Positions 16,661 to 24,797 of a stretch of 64,000 bases of DNA are shown one piece after another. Origin of the DNA: VAZQ01 sp963816745 (lineage in GTDB: Bacteria; Pseudomonadota; Alphaproteobacteria; Rhizobiales; Xanthobacteraceae); contig CAWFLQ010000006.1 of the NCBI GenBank assembly GCA_963816745.1, forward strand, positions 1,860,001 through 1,924,000, written 5' to 3'. The translations under genes and the position numbers were made by a program. Position 1 is the stretch's first letter; each line of letters starts with the position of its first letter. Below the pieces are notes generated by a model that saw only the letters and a list, made by a program, of their open reading frames with translations, was not told the origin of the DNA and did not search any database.

Positions 16661-16801
16661 CCGTCATCCTGAGGTGCGCGCGCCTTCGCGCGCCTCGAAG
16701 GATGAACGGCCCCCGCCGTTGCCGCTTGTTCCCGATGCGGCGACATCCGGGCCGTCGCCCTTCGAGGCCCGCGCAAGAGCGCGGGCACCTCAGGGTGACG
16801 G
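16661..16801. repeat. palindromic dispersed repeat (GTCATCCTGAGGTG type)
   Basis: The element opens CCGTCATCCTGAGGTGC and closes GCACCTCAGGGTGACGG, near-perfect inverted ends. Internal complementary blocks GCGCGCCTTCGCGCGC with CCTCGAAGG, and CCTTCGAGG with GCGCAAGAGCGC, form a branched hairpin. It occupies the gap between the convergent UbiD-type and FAD monooxygenase genes, where it may also act as a transcription terminator. It carries no gene. Confidence 0.8.
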
Positions 16802-16841
16802 TGAAAGAGCGGAGCGAGCCAATCCAGCGCGTGGCAAACCC

Positions 16842-18074
16842 TCACGCCACCGCGTTCGCCGACCTGAGGCTGTCGAACAGCGAGGAGCGATAGAGAAACT
16901 GCTTGTGCAGCTTCACGTCTTCCGAGATGCGGCGCAGGTCGTCGAGATGCTTGCGGCGCACCACCGGGTCTTTTTCCTCGAGCGACTTCTTGTTCTGGAT
17001 GGTCTGCGCCTGCACGAAATCGGTCTGCGCCTTGCGCCGTTGCCGCGTGTAGCGGTCGAGCACGTCGGCCTCGGCGCGGCCATACCAGATGTCTGACAGT
17101 TTTTCCGCCAGATTGACCGCGTCGTGGATGCCGCCGTTCATCCCCATGCCGCCGATCGGATTGTTGACATGGGCGCTGTCGCCGGCGAGCAGCACGCGGC
17201 CTTTGTTGAAAGTCGCGGCGACGCGCTGATGTACGGCATAGAGCGCATGGTAGGGAATGTCGTAGTCGCCGCTCTTGGGATGAATGCCTTGCAGACGGCG
17301 CTGCACGCCCTCCGGGCTCATCGCTGCTTCGTCGGATTCGCCGGCCGGCACCGGGAACACGCCGCGCCAGATTCCGGGCGGGCCATAGCCCTTCACCTTG
17401 AACAGGTTGAGCCACTCGTCGGGGTCGGAGAAATAGTTGCGGGTGCAGAAGCTGTTGTTCGCGGCCAGGAGATCGAACGAGGTGCCGATCTTGATGAAGC
17501 GCTCGGGATAGGTGAACCCTTCGAACTCGATTTGCGCGAGCCGGCGCACGGCGCTGCTCGCGCCGTCGGTGCCGATGATGTACCTGGCGGCGAGTGTTTC
17601 GGTTTCCCCCGCCGCGTTGATGACGGTCACGTCGACATGATCGGCGTGCTGGGTCAGCCCGGTCAGCTTGGTGGAGAAACGGACCTCGCCGAGCCCGCTC
17701 GCCTTGATGCGCGGCAGCGCCGCATGCACGAGCTTGTACTGCTCCCATTGCAGCACGAACGGATAGGGCACCTCGCCCTCGAGCAGGCTGATGTCGAACA
17801 CGGCGAACAGCTCGCCGCTGGCGCGGTCGCGGAAGTGGAACAGCGGCGCCGACATGCCGCCGCTCGGCTCCTCGGAGAAGGCTTCGTCCTTGAGCCCGAG
17901 CTCCACCAGCATTTCCACGGTCGGCGGATGTACAGTCGCCGCGCGCTGATCTTCCGCCGCGTCCGGCAGCTGCTCCAGCAGCGTCACCGGTATGCCCTTC
18001 TTGACCAGCGCGAGCGTCATGATCGCCCCCACCGGCCCGGCGCCGACCACGATCACTCGATCCTGCTGCTGCAT
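16842..18074 (-). CDS. FAD-dependent aromatic monooxygenase, copy 2
   Basis: An intact flavin monooxygenase of about 410 residues. The dinucleotide-binding motif VIVVGAGPVGAIMTLALVKK is at the N-terminus, a DG motif appears as IIGTDGASSAVRRLA near residue 170, and the GD motif is VLLAGDSAHVNNPIGGMGMN with HDAVNLAEKL. The ATG at 18074 is preferred because GGAG lies 6 bp upstream. The ATG one codon earlier has a spacing of only 3 bp. It is a clear paralogue of the gene at 13282-14503. It follows the second SBP-fold gene by 86 bp on the same strand. The likely substrate is a hydroxylated or carboxylated ring, inferred from the extradiol dioxygenase nearby. Confidence 0.9.
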   Translation of the reverse strand: MQQQDRVIVVGAGPVGAIMTLALVKKGIPVTLLEQLPDAAEDQRAATVHPPTVEMLVELGLKDEAFSEEPSGGMSAPLFHFRDRASGELFAVFDISLLEGEVPYPFVLQWEQYKLVHAALPRIKASGLGEVRFSTKLTGLTQHADHVDVTVINAAGETETLAARYIIGTDGASSAVRRLAQIEFEGFTYPERFIKIGTSFDLLAANNSFCTRNYFSDPDEWLNLFKVKGYGPPGIWRGVFPVPAGESDEAAMSPEGVQRRLQGIHPKSGDYDIPYHALYAVHQRVAATFNKGRVLLAGDSAHVNNPIGGMGMNGGIHDAVNLAEKLSDIWYGRAEADVLDRYTRQRRKAQTDFVQAQTIQNKKSLEEKDPVVRRKHLDDLRRISEDVKLHKQFLYRSSLFDSLRSANAVA

Positions 18075-18160
18075 CATCCGCTCCAATCGATGGGACAATA
18101 CACACCAATTCGCTCGCGCGTGACAAGCCGACCGCGCGGCAAGTCAGGCATGTGTACCGA

Positions 18161-19154
18161 TCAGACTTTCGAAATCTCGAACATCGAGGGGTGAAACAGC
18201 TCCTCGACCGCGACCTTGCGGTCGATCAGGCCCTGCTCGTGGGCATACTGCGTGAGCGCCGTCGATCTCCCGCATGTTCTCGTGAATGCCGTAGGCCCAG
18301 AAATCCTTGCCCATGACCGCCATGGTCTCCTGCGTCTCCGGGATCAGCCAGGGCAGCGTCACCATCAGCGCATTGACGTCGAGCAGATCGATCATCGCCA
18401 GCGCCTTGGCCTCGCAGAACGCCTTGTACACGCTCGACGGCAGCCAGGGATACTTCTGCACCAGCTCCTTGCGGATGCCGACGAGATGCATGAGCGGGAA
18501 CATGCGCGTCTTCTTGTAGTAGGCCTGCTCGGCCTCGCGCGTATTTGGAAACAGCCGCTGGATGTGCGGCTCGCCGCGCAGGAACGATGATGGCGCGCGC
18601 GCCGTGAACAGCGCGTCGAGCTCGCCGTCGCGCAGCATGCCGACCAGCGTCTGCTCCTTGCCGATGGGTTGCAGGTCGAGCCCCGGGATCGGCTTGAGCG
18701 GCGTGCGCTCGTCGCGTCCGGCTTCCTCCTGGCCGCCGCTGCGCCAGTGAATCTCCGTGGGCAGGACGCCGTATTCGTGCTGCATCATGCCGCGCATCCA
18801 GACCACGGCCGTGATCTGATATTCCGGCAGTCCGATGCGCTTGCCGCGCAGGTCTTCCGGCGTACGGATGCCGGCATCGGCGCGGACGTAGATGCCGGAG
18901 TGCCGGAACAGCCGCGACACGAAGGCCGGGATGCCGACATAGGGCGAATTGCCCGCGGCGACGGTGCGGATATAGCTCGAGAACGACAGCTCCGAGACGT
19001 CGAATTCCTGGTAGCGGAACGCGCGGAAGAAGATCTCCTCCGGGTAGAGCGGCAGGTAGGTGACCTCGCAGCCCTCGACCTTGACGCGGCCGTCGCGGAT
19101 CGCACCGGTGCGGTCGTAATTGCCGCACGCAATCGTAATCGGCACCTCAACCAT
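18161..19154 (-). CDS. 4,5-dihydroxyphthalate decarboxylase-like / SBP-fold protein, copy 2 (one frameshift)
   Basis: The start MVEVPITIACGNYDRTGAIR has AGGAG 5 bp upstream and no signal peptide, so the protein is probably cytosolic. Family segments are EVTYLPLYPEEIFFRAFRYQ, EFDVSELSFSSY, LRGKRIGLPEYQITAVVWMR and FPLMHLVGIRKELVQKYPWL. The frame breaks near 18256-18262. Removing one base restores a family-like C-terminus (ALTQYAHEQGLIDRKVAVEE, then LFHPSMFEISKV) and the stop at 18161. It is a paralogue of the gene at 9195-10187. It is divergent from the LigBA-type dioxygenase gene and upstream of FAD monooxygenase copy 2. Confidence 0.8.
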
Positions 19155-19339
19155 GGTGGCTCCTGATCGGCGTTGTTGTCGGATGGGATCGGAGGCAGCA
19201 GCCGTATGTTTTGCAAGCGTACGTGCTTTCATTTCGGCTGGAAAGCGGCCGCAGGACGGGCTCCCATGCGTCCTCGTCGCCTTGTTGCGACGCGATTTGG
19301 GGGATATTTTCGAGCGCGGCAGGCGAAGGAGTAAGGATC

Positions 19340-20401
19340 ATGATGTCGACCGTGCTCGGCGGGGCGATGCTGCCCCATGCGCCGCAATTCTTCACCATGC
19401 CGGAGACCGAGGACAAGAAGAACGTCGAGCACGTGCGCGAGGTCGCGGCCGACATCGGCAACAAGCTCCGGGCGCTCGCGCCCGATCTCTGGATCATCTT
19501 CTCCAACGATCACGCCGAGCAGTTCTTCCACAATGCGGCGCCGCCGTTCACCGTGCATGTCGGCGGCGAGGCGACCGGCGAGTTCGCCGGGCGGAAATTC
19601 CATTGGAAGATTCCGAGCGAGATCGGGTTCGAGATCGTGCGCCAGCTCTACCGTCAGAACTTCGATCCCGCCTTCACCACCACGGCCAAGATCGACTATG
19701 CGATCGGCATTCCGCTCACTCACATCGGCCACACCGGCCCGGTGCTGCCGATCTACGTGAACGCCTACCTGCCGCCGCAGCCGACCATGGAGCGCTGCTA
19801 TTCGTTCGGCCAGGCGGTGGCGCGCACGGTCACGACGCTCGGGCTCAAGACGGTCGTCCTGTCCAGTGGCGGCATGTCGCATTTTCCCGGTACCGACCGC
19901 TACTCCAATCCGGAATTGAGCTGGGACAATCGCGTGCTGGAGAAGCTCAAGGCCGGAAATCTGAAATCGCTGATCGGCTACGACGAGACCGAGCTCGACG
20001 AGACCGGCAACATCGAGCTGCGCTGCTGGGCCTGCGCGGCCGGCGCGCTGGGCGAGCGCAAGCCCGATGTCGTGTCCATGGATCCGAGCTGGCATCACAA
20101 CTACGCCTCGCTGGCCTGGACCAGCGGCCGCGGCGAGGCCGAGCACGCGGCGCATTATCCATCGATCAAGCCGGAGCTGGTCGAGCTGACCTCGGCCCTG
20201 CATGGGCTCGCCCATGACGCCGACCTGCGCGCGCAGTACATGGCCGACGCGCCGGCCTTCGCAGACAAGTTCCAGCTGCCGCCGGATCAGCGCGAGGCGC
20301 TGATCAAGCTCGACCTGCAATCGATCGTGAAGATGGGTGCCCATCCGTTGGTGCCGTTCCTGGCGCAATTGCAGATCCAAAGGCTGCGCCCGCGGGCGTA
20401 G
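19340..20401 (+). CDS. extradiol ring-cleavage dioxygenase, fused LigB-LigA domains
   Basis: The N-terminal 280 residues are a class III extradiol dioxygenase catalytic domain (LigB). Iron and catalytic residues are visible in GGAMLPHAPQFF, IIFSNDHAEQFF and LSSGGMSHFPGTDRY, the last holding the catalytic His. The C-terminal 65 residues (ADAPAFADKFQLPPDQREAL and LQSIVKMGAHPLVPFLAQLQ) match the LigA subunit, so both subunits are fused, as in gallate dioxygenases. About 353 residues in total. The start at 19340 has AAGGAG 8 bp upstream. A 40-codon upstream extension lacks support. The substrate is a catechol-like acid. It is divergent from the dihydroxyphthalate-decarboxylase-like gene. Confidence 0.9.
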   Translation: MMSTVLGGAMLPHAPQFFTMPETEDKKNVEHVREVAADIGNKLRALAPDLWIIFSNDHAEQFFHNAAPPFTVHVGGEATGEFAGRKFHWKIPSEIGFEIVRQLYRQNFDPAFTTTAKIDYAIGIPLTHIGHTGPVLPIYVNAYLPPQPTMERCYSFGQAVARTVTTLGLKTVVLSSGGMSHFPGTDRYSNPELSWDNRVLEKLKAGNLKSLIGYDETELDETGNIELRCWACAAGALGERKPDVVSMDPSWHHNYASLAWTSGRGEAEHAAHYPSIKPELVELTSALHGLAHDADLRAQYMADAPAFADKFQLPPDQREALIKLDLQSIVKMGAHPLVPFLAQLQIQRLRPRA

Positions 20402-20443
20402 GAAAGTCCTGGCCGACGAGTTCCGAGCATCGGAGCAACGCTC

Positions 20444-21376
20444 ATGAAAAAGCTGGTTCTGGAGACCACCGCGCCCTTCCAGGGACTGCCGGAGCTGGTC
20501 GCCTACGACGAGGGGCTGTTCGCGAAGGAGGGCCTGGCCGTCGAGTGGGCCGACCGCGAGCAGGGCGTGGAGAAGAAGGTCGAGATCGACGTCACCAGCC
20601 CGAAAGGCGTCGATCCCTTCGCCAGCCACGGCAAGCTGTTCGAGCAGGGCAAGGCGGACATGTACAACGCCTGCGAATGGGGGAACTACTGCCGGGTGCA
20701 GGAGACCGGCGCCGGCAGTCGTCAGCTCGGCCGCCGCGCCATCGTCACCTACGCGGCGCTGGTCGTGGCGCCGGATTCGCCGGTCTTCACGCCGCAACAG
20801 CTCGCCGGCCGCACCATCGGCGTGCCGTTCTATTTCGGCACGCACTATATCGCGCTGCACATGCTGGAAGGTTTCCTGCCGCGCGAGATGATCAAGCTCT
20901 GCCGCGCGCCCAACGGCTCGCGCTATCGGCTCGCGGCGCTGATGAAAGGCGAGCTCGAGGCCACGACGCTCACCGAGCCCCATGTCACGCTCGCGGAGAA
21001 GAAAGGCTGCCGCATCATCTGCTCGGCGTTCTTCCACGGCACCGAAGTGGCGTCCGATCGGGTCGATGCCGAGACCTATGCCGCCTTCAACCGCGCGGTG
21101 CGCGAGGCGGTGCGGCGCATCAACGCCGACAAGCGTGCCTACCTGCACTATTTCATCGACTATCACGGCAAGAGCGATCCGGAGGTCGCTGCCTTGAAAG
21201 TCGAGGACCTGCGCGAGGGGCGCTTGGTCGTCTGCGATCCGGCGCCGATTCCGCTCGACGAGATGCAGCGTACCTACGACTGGCTCAAGAGCTGGGGCAT
21301 GCTGGAGCAGACCGCCTCACCCCTGCAGCTCGTCAATATGGACGTACAGCGCCACGCCCATCAAGCGGCGGAATGA
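20444..21376 (+). CDS. NMT1/THI5-like SBP-fold protein without signal peptide
   Basis: The 310-residue product starts MKKLVLETTAPFQGLPELVA and shows the type II binding-protein pattern: FQGLPELVAYDEGLFAKEGL, later LAGRTIGVPFYFGTHYIALH and LMKGELEATTLTEPHVTLAE. There is no signal peptide, lipobox or nearby ABC permease. It begins 42 bp after the dioxygenase gene and is probably in its operon. It may be a cytosolic enzyme or ligand-binding protein of the pathway rather than a transporter component. This is the third signal-less SBP-fold protein in the cluster. Confidence 0.75.
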   Translation: MKKLVLETTAPFQGLPELVAYDEGLFAKEGLAVEWADREQGVEKKVEIDVTSPKGVDPFASHGKLFEQGKADMYNACEWGNYCRVQETGAGSRQLGRRAIVTYAALVVAPDSPVFTPQQLAGRTIGVPFYFGTHYIALHMLEGFLPREMIKLCRAPNGSRYRLAALMKGELEATTLTEPHVTLAEKKGCRIICSAFFHGTEVASDRVDAETYAAFNRAVREAVRRINADKRAYLHYFIDYHGKSDPEVAALKVEDLREGRLVVCDPAPIPLDEMQRTYDWLKSWGMLEQTASPLQLVNMDVQRHAHQAAE

Positions 21377-21527
21377 GCTGTGCCGCGACGATGCGCGGTA
21401 GCGGCTGCATAGCGGCCGGCTATCACTGCGTTCAGGCACAGGCAGTGTGAGCCACCTCACAAACAGAAGACGGACGACACCTTAGAAGGAGGCGCGCTTT
21501 CGACCCATGCCCCGAAGGGAGATCGTC

Positions 21528-21737
21528 GTGACAACGCAGTCTCTTTCGTCTTCGTCTCTCCTCGCCCCGGATTTGGAAGGAGCCGATCGCTCGCTTTGGC
21601 GGCGCTTGGTGGCTGCCATTGACGCCAGGCAGGAACGCAAAGCAAATCGCGAAATCGCAAGGTACCTGCGAGGTCGTCAGGACGGGTATCGAGATGAATT
21701 CAGGCTCGAGCTCGAGCGTCGCTTCTTGGGTCAATAG
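21528..21737 (+). CDS. small hypothetical protein (69 aa)
   Basis: A short basic protein rich in Arg and Glu: LWRRLVAAIDARQERKANRE, IARYLRGRQDGYRDEF and LELERRFLGQ. The GTG at 21528 has GGGAG 6 bp upstream and is preferred over an ATG at 21507, which lacks a nearby ribosome site. It is probably helical and soluble. No catalytic motif is visible and I do not recognise a family. It is isolated on the plus strand between the cluster and the XRE regulator. Confidence 0.55.
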   Translation: MTTQSLSSSSLLAPDLEGADRSLWRRLVAAIDARQERKANREIARYLRGRQDGYRDEFRLELERRFLGQ

Positions 21738-21760
21738 CAGGTCAACGCGAACCCCGGACG

Positions 21761-22171
21761 CTAATCCTCGTCATCCGTCGTGAGCTCTTCCACCAGGCGG
21801 ACGATTCCGCGCCTGACCTTGGCGCGTCTGATCCGCGTGAAGGCCTTGGCGAGCGCAATTCCGTCTGTTGTGCTGAGAAAATCGGTCAGCAGCTCCGGCG
21901 CCGGCGCCAACTCCGAATCGCGTGACGACGCCCGCGGCAGGCCCGGCGCGCCGTCGAAGAAGTAGGTCACGGCAACGCCCAGCACGTCGGCGATCTGCTG
22001 CAGGCGACTGGCGCTGATCCGGTTCGCGCCCTTTTCGTACTTCTGCACTTGCTGGAACGTCAGGCCGATCGCATCCCCCAGCTTCTCCTGGCTCATTCCG
22101 AGCACCATCCGCTGCATGCGCACCCGTCCACCCACGTGCTTGTCGATCGGGTTCGGTGACTTCTTCGGCAC
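21761..22171 (-). CDS. XRE-family helix-turn-helix transcriptional regulator
   Basis: The Cro/CI-type HTH is clear: IDKHVGGRVRMQRMVLGMSQ, KLGDAIGLTFQQVQKYEKGA and NRISASRLQQIADVLGV. A short C-terminal helical region ends KVRRGIVRLVEELTTDDED. Proteins of this form are very common in Bradyrhizobium and relatives and start (M/V)PKKSPNPIDKHVG. I therefore use the GTG at 22171, which has AGGGA 7 bp upstream, rather than the ATG 32 codons earlier. The target is unknown. The long upstream region contains weak inverted repeats. Confidence 0.88.
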   Translation of the reverse strand: MPKKSPNPIDKHVGGRVRMQRMVLGMSQEKLGDAIGLTFQQVQKYEKGANRISASRLQQIADVLGVAVTYFFDGAPGLPRASSRDSELAPAPELLTDFLSTTDGIALAKAFTRIRRAKVRRGIVRLVEELTTDDED

Positions 22172-22578
22172 GGCGGCGTCCCTGGTGATGCGCGTATGCA
22201 GATCAATCGGCGAAGTCGGCAACTTGGTCGCTCGTTGCGAGATGATAGCGTAACTCGCCACCGCCATGCCGGGATTGTCGGCTTGAGCGGCCGATATCTG
22301 TGGATTTGCGTGTCAGGATTTTCCCGACATGTTTCTGATTTTGAAACGAAAACGCGGGAACAGATACATCCGCCGGATTGTATCCGAGGCGCGATGCATA
22401 CCGCTGGGAAGGTATGGGCTTTTCGTCGAACGGGCGCCTTCTTTGTGTACGGCGAATACCGCTTTATGTACGTAGGATATTGCCGATGATAGATTTGTTC
22501 CGCTCGTCGTCTGCTCGGGTGAGCAGGCGATGCTCGCACATGCAACACGTTGTCTCCCGCGCTGCACCCGGATGCGCA
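22172..22578. other. intergenic region upstream of the XRE gene
   Basis: About 400 bp without a credible gene, lower in GC than its surroundings. It includes an imperfect inverted repeat TGTCAGG...CCCGACA near 22308-22330 and a TTTC/GAAA pair just after it, which could be an autoregulatory operator. Open frames across it on both strands look like chance frames running into the hairpins to the right. Confidence 0.4.
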
Positions 22579-22656
22579 GCGAGTGTCCCGGTTCCGACGT
22601 TCGTACCCCTTTGCAGCGCGCATTCTTACGAACGTCGGAACCAAAGGGACACTCGC
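22579..22656. repeat. large hairpin repeat 1 (11-bp outer stem, AAA bulge, 16-bp inner stem)
   Basis: Left arm GCGAGTGTCCC plus GGTTCCGACGTTCGTA (22579-22605) pairs perfectly with TACGAACGTCGGAACC, then AAA, then GGGACACTCGC (22627-22656). The AAA is unpaired on the right arm. The loop is 21 nt. The structure is 78 bp long. It has the same architecture as the next hairpin but an unrelated arm sequence. Confidence 0.85.
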
Positions 22657-22668
22657 AATTCAATGTTT

Positions 22669-22747
22669 CTAGTGCGGCTTTGGATTTGACGTTCCTACGA
22701 AGGACTCGCAGCAAATGCTGGTAGGAACGTCAAATCCGCCGCACTAG
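22669..22747. repeat. large hairpin repeat 2 (10-bp outer stem, TTT bulge, 17-bp inner stem)
   Basis: Left arm CTAGTGCGGC, then TTT, then GGATTTGACGTTCCTAC pairs perfectly with GTAGGAACGTCAAATCC and GCCGCACTAG. The unpaired TTT is on the left arm, so the element is in inverted orientation relative to hairpin 1. The loop is 22 nt. It ends 17 bp before the start of the histidine kinase gene, so it must overlap or abut that gene's promoter or leader. Confidence 0.85.
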
Positions 22748-22763
22748 CCGCGGAGATCAATCG

Positions 22764-24797
22764 TTGGGGGTCGTCACGCAGATCGCGGCTTTGCGGCGGA
22801 GTCGTCATTCGATTCGCACCTACGTTGGTGCGATCGCAACCCTCGTCCTGGTACCGGCGCTGATCGTCGCCGCATGGCTTGCGACGCTATGGGCGGCGTC
22901 GGAACGGGCACAGCTGGAGCAGGCGGCCGAGCACAAGGCGCGCGAGATCGCGGCCGATATCGATCGCGAGATCGTCGGTACCCAGAACATGCTGATGGTG
23001 CTGGCGAGCTCGCATTTTCTGCGGAATCGCGACCTCGAATCATTCCACGCGCAGGCCGTGACGCTCACGCGGCGGCTCGAAGTTCCGATCATCGTGATCG
23101 ACAGCAGTCTCGCCCGGCAGCTCGTCAATACCGCAATACCATGGGGCAATCCGCTTCCCGCGGTGCCGGTGCGGCGCAGCGAGGACGAGTTGCGCTCGCT
23201 GCGGCTCGGAAACGCCATCGTCTCCGACGTCTTTTTCGGGCGGTGGGCCGATCGCCATGTCGTGGCGGTCACGGTGCCGGTGCTGCGTGACGGCGCGCTG
23301 GAGCTCGCACTCTCGGTCGGCTGGCCACTGGCGAAGTTCGCCGAGGTTCTCGACAGCTCCGGCATAGGTCCGGGCCACATCGCAACCGTTCTCGACCGCC
23401 GCGGCGTGTTCGTCGCGCGCTCCGAGCAGCACGGCGCGTATGCCGGGCGAGTGGCCGCCTACGCGCCTCCGGTCGGGCCGCACGGCGTGGTCAAGGGGAA
23501 GGACCATCAGGGCACCGAGTTTCATTGGTTCTTCCGCCGCTCGGAAGCTACCGGCTGGAGCGTCTCCGTCGGCGTACCCGATCGCCTGCTCATGGCTCCT
23601 GCGAAACTCGCGCTCGCGAGCTTCGCGACGGCCGGAAGCCTGCTCGTCGCCGTCGTATTCGCGCTGTCCTACTACTGGGCTGGCCGCCTATCGCAGTCGG
23701 CCGGAGCGCCGGGCATCGATCGCAAGCCGACGCGCGAGGAATTCGAGGTGCTGTTCGATTCCGTCCCGAACGGCGTCGTGGTCGTGGACAGCGATGGCCT
23801 GATCGCGCTGTCCAATGCGTGCATGGAGAGGACATTCGGCTACGGCCGCGGGGAGCTGATCGGCCAGCCCGTCGAGCGCGTCATTCCCGAACGGTTCCGC
23901 TGGGCGCATTTGCGGCCCAGGGCGCCGTTCGCGGGCGCCGCTCAGGCGCGGGGCATGGAGGCCGGACGCGAGTTCTTCGGCCGGCGCAAGGACGGCACCG
24001 AGTTTCCGGTCGAGATCGGCCTCAATCCCATACAGACCAGTGCCGGCAATCTGGTGATGACCACCATCGTAGACATCACCGCGCGCAAGCTCGCCGAGGA
24101 GCGCATCTGCGCCACGGAGGCCGAGCGCGACGACCTGCGCCGCCGATTCATGCGGGCGCAGGAGCAGGAGCGGCTGCGCCTGGCGCACGAGCTGCACGAT
24201 CAGACCGGCCAGACCCTCACCGCCGCCCTGCTGGAGCTCAAAGGCATCGAGCTGCTCGTCAACGACCGTGGGCGCGAGCGTCTCCGCCTGCTCCGCAGGC
24301 AGATGGAGGAGATCGGCAAGACGTTGCATCGCGTCGCCTGGGAATTGCGGCCGGCCTCGATCGACGAGCTCGGACTCGCGAGCGCGCTCGCCAACTACAT
24401 CTCGGAGTGGAGCGCGCAATACCGGATCGAGGCCGACTTCCACTGCGGCGAGAGCGGGCTCGACCGTCTTCCGGAGGAGATCCGGACGACGATCTATCGG
24501 GTCGTACAGGAAGGACTTACGAACATCGCCAAGCACGCCCGACAGCCCGCCGGCGTCAGTATCGTCATCGAACGGGTGGAGGCGGCATTGCGGCTTCTGA
24601 TCGAGGACGACGGATGCGGCTTCGACGCTGGCCCGGCGCAGGAGCGCGCGGGCGAGCGCAACGGCGGCCTCGGCCTCGCCGGGATGCGCGAACGGCTGGC
24701 ATTGATCGGCGGCGAGCTCGAAATCGAGTCGTCGGTCGGCGGCGGCACCACCGTCCTTGCCCGAATCCCACTCGAGCAGGAAAGGATGACAGCATGA
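22764..24797 (+). CDS. PAS-containing NarL-type sensor histidine kinase
   Basis: Domain order: transmembrane helix (TLVLVPALIVAAWLATLWAA, residues about 27-46), a periplasmic Cache-like sensor region to about residue 270, a second helix (AGSLLVAVVFALSYYWAG), a PAS domain (LFDSVPNGVVVVDSDGLIAL), and a HisKA_3 box with the phospho-His in RLRLAHELHDQTGQTL. An HATPase domain follows, ending with DDGCGFDA and GGLGLAGMRERLALIGGELE. TTG at 22764 has GGAG 8 bp upstream. No better start is visible upstream because the hairpin begins there. It overlaps the response regulator gene by ATGA. The signal is unknown. Confidence 0.9.
   Translation: MGVVTQIAALRRSRHSIRTYVGAIATLVLVPALIVAAWLATLWAASERAQLEQAAEHKAREIAADIDREIVGTQNMLMVLASSHFLRNRDLESFHAQAVTLTRRLEVPIIVIDSSLARQLVNTAIPWGNPLPAVPVRRSEDELRSLRLGNAIVSDVFFGRWADRHVVAVTVPVLRDGALELALSVGWPLAKFAEVLDSSGIGPGHIATVLDRRGVFVARSEQHGAYAGRVAAYAPPVGPHGVVKGKDHQGTEFHWFFRRSEATGWSVSVGVPDRLLMAPAKLALASFATAGSLLVAVVFALSYYWAGRLSQSAGAPGIDRKPTREEFEVLFDSVPNGVVVVDSDGLIALSNACMERTFGYGRGELIGQPVERVIPERFRWAHLRPRAPFAGAAQARGMEAGREFFGRRKDGTEFPVEIGLNPIQTSAGNLVMTTIVDITARKLAEERICATEAERDDLRRRFMRAQEQERLRLAHELHDQTGQTLTAALLELKGIELLVNDRGRERLRLLRRQMEEIGKTLHRVAWELRPASIDELGLASALANYISEWSAQYRIEADFHCGESGLDRLPEEIRTTIYRVVQEGLTNIAKHARQPAGVSIVIERVEAALRLLIEDDGCGFDAGPAQERAGERNGGLGLAGMRERLALIGGELEIESSVGGGTTVLARIPLEQERMTA

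Noticed and set aside
19229..21166. 645-residue minus-strand frame across the LigBA and SBP-fold genes
   Set aside because: It overlaps two genes with clear motifs and ribosome sites, and its composition is that of a third-position shadow frame.
20444..21376. Thiamine pyrimidine synthase (THI5-type) call for the NMT1-like protein
   Set aside because: Only the general binding-protein fold is visible. The active-site His/Cys pattern of THI5 was not recognised and no thiamine genes or riboswitch are nearby.
22313..22714. 133-residue minus-strand frame through the hairpin region
   Set aside because: Most of it is the translation of the palindromes and their loops. No ribosome site or recognisable domain.
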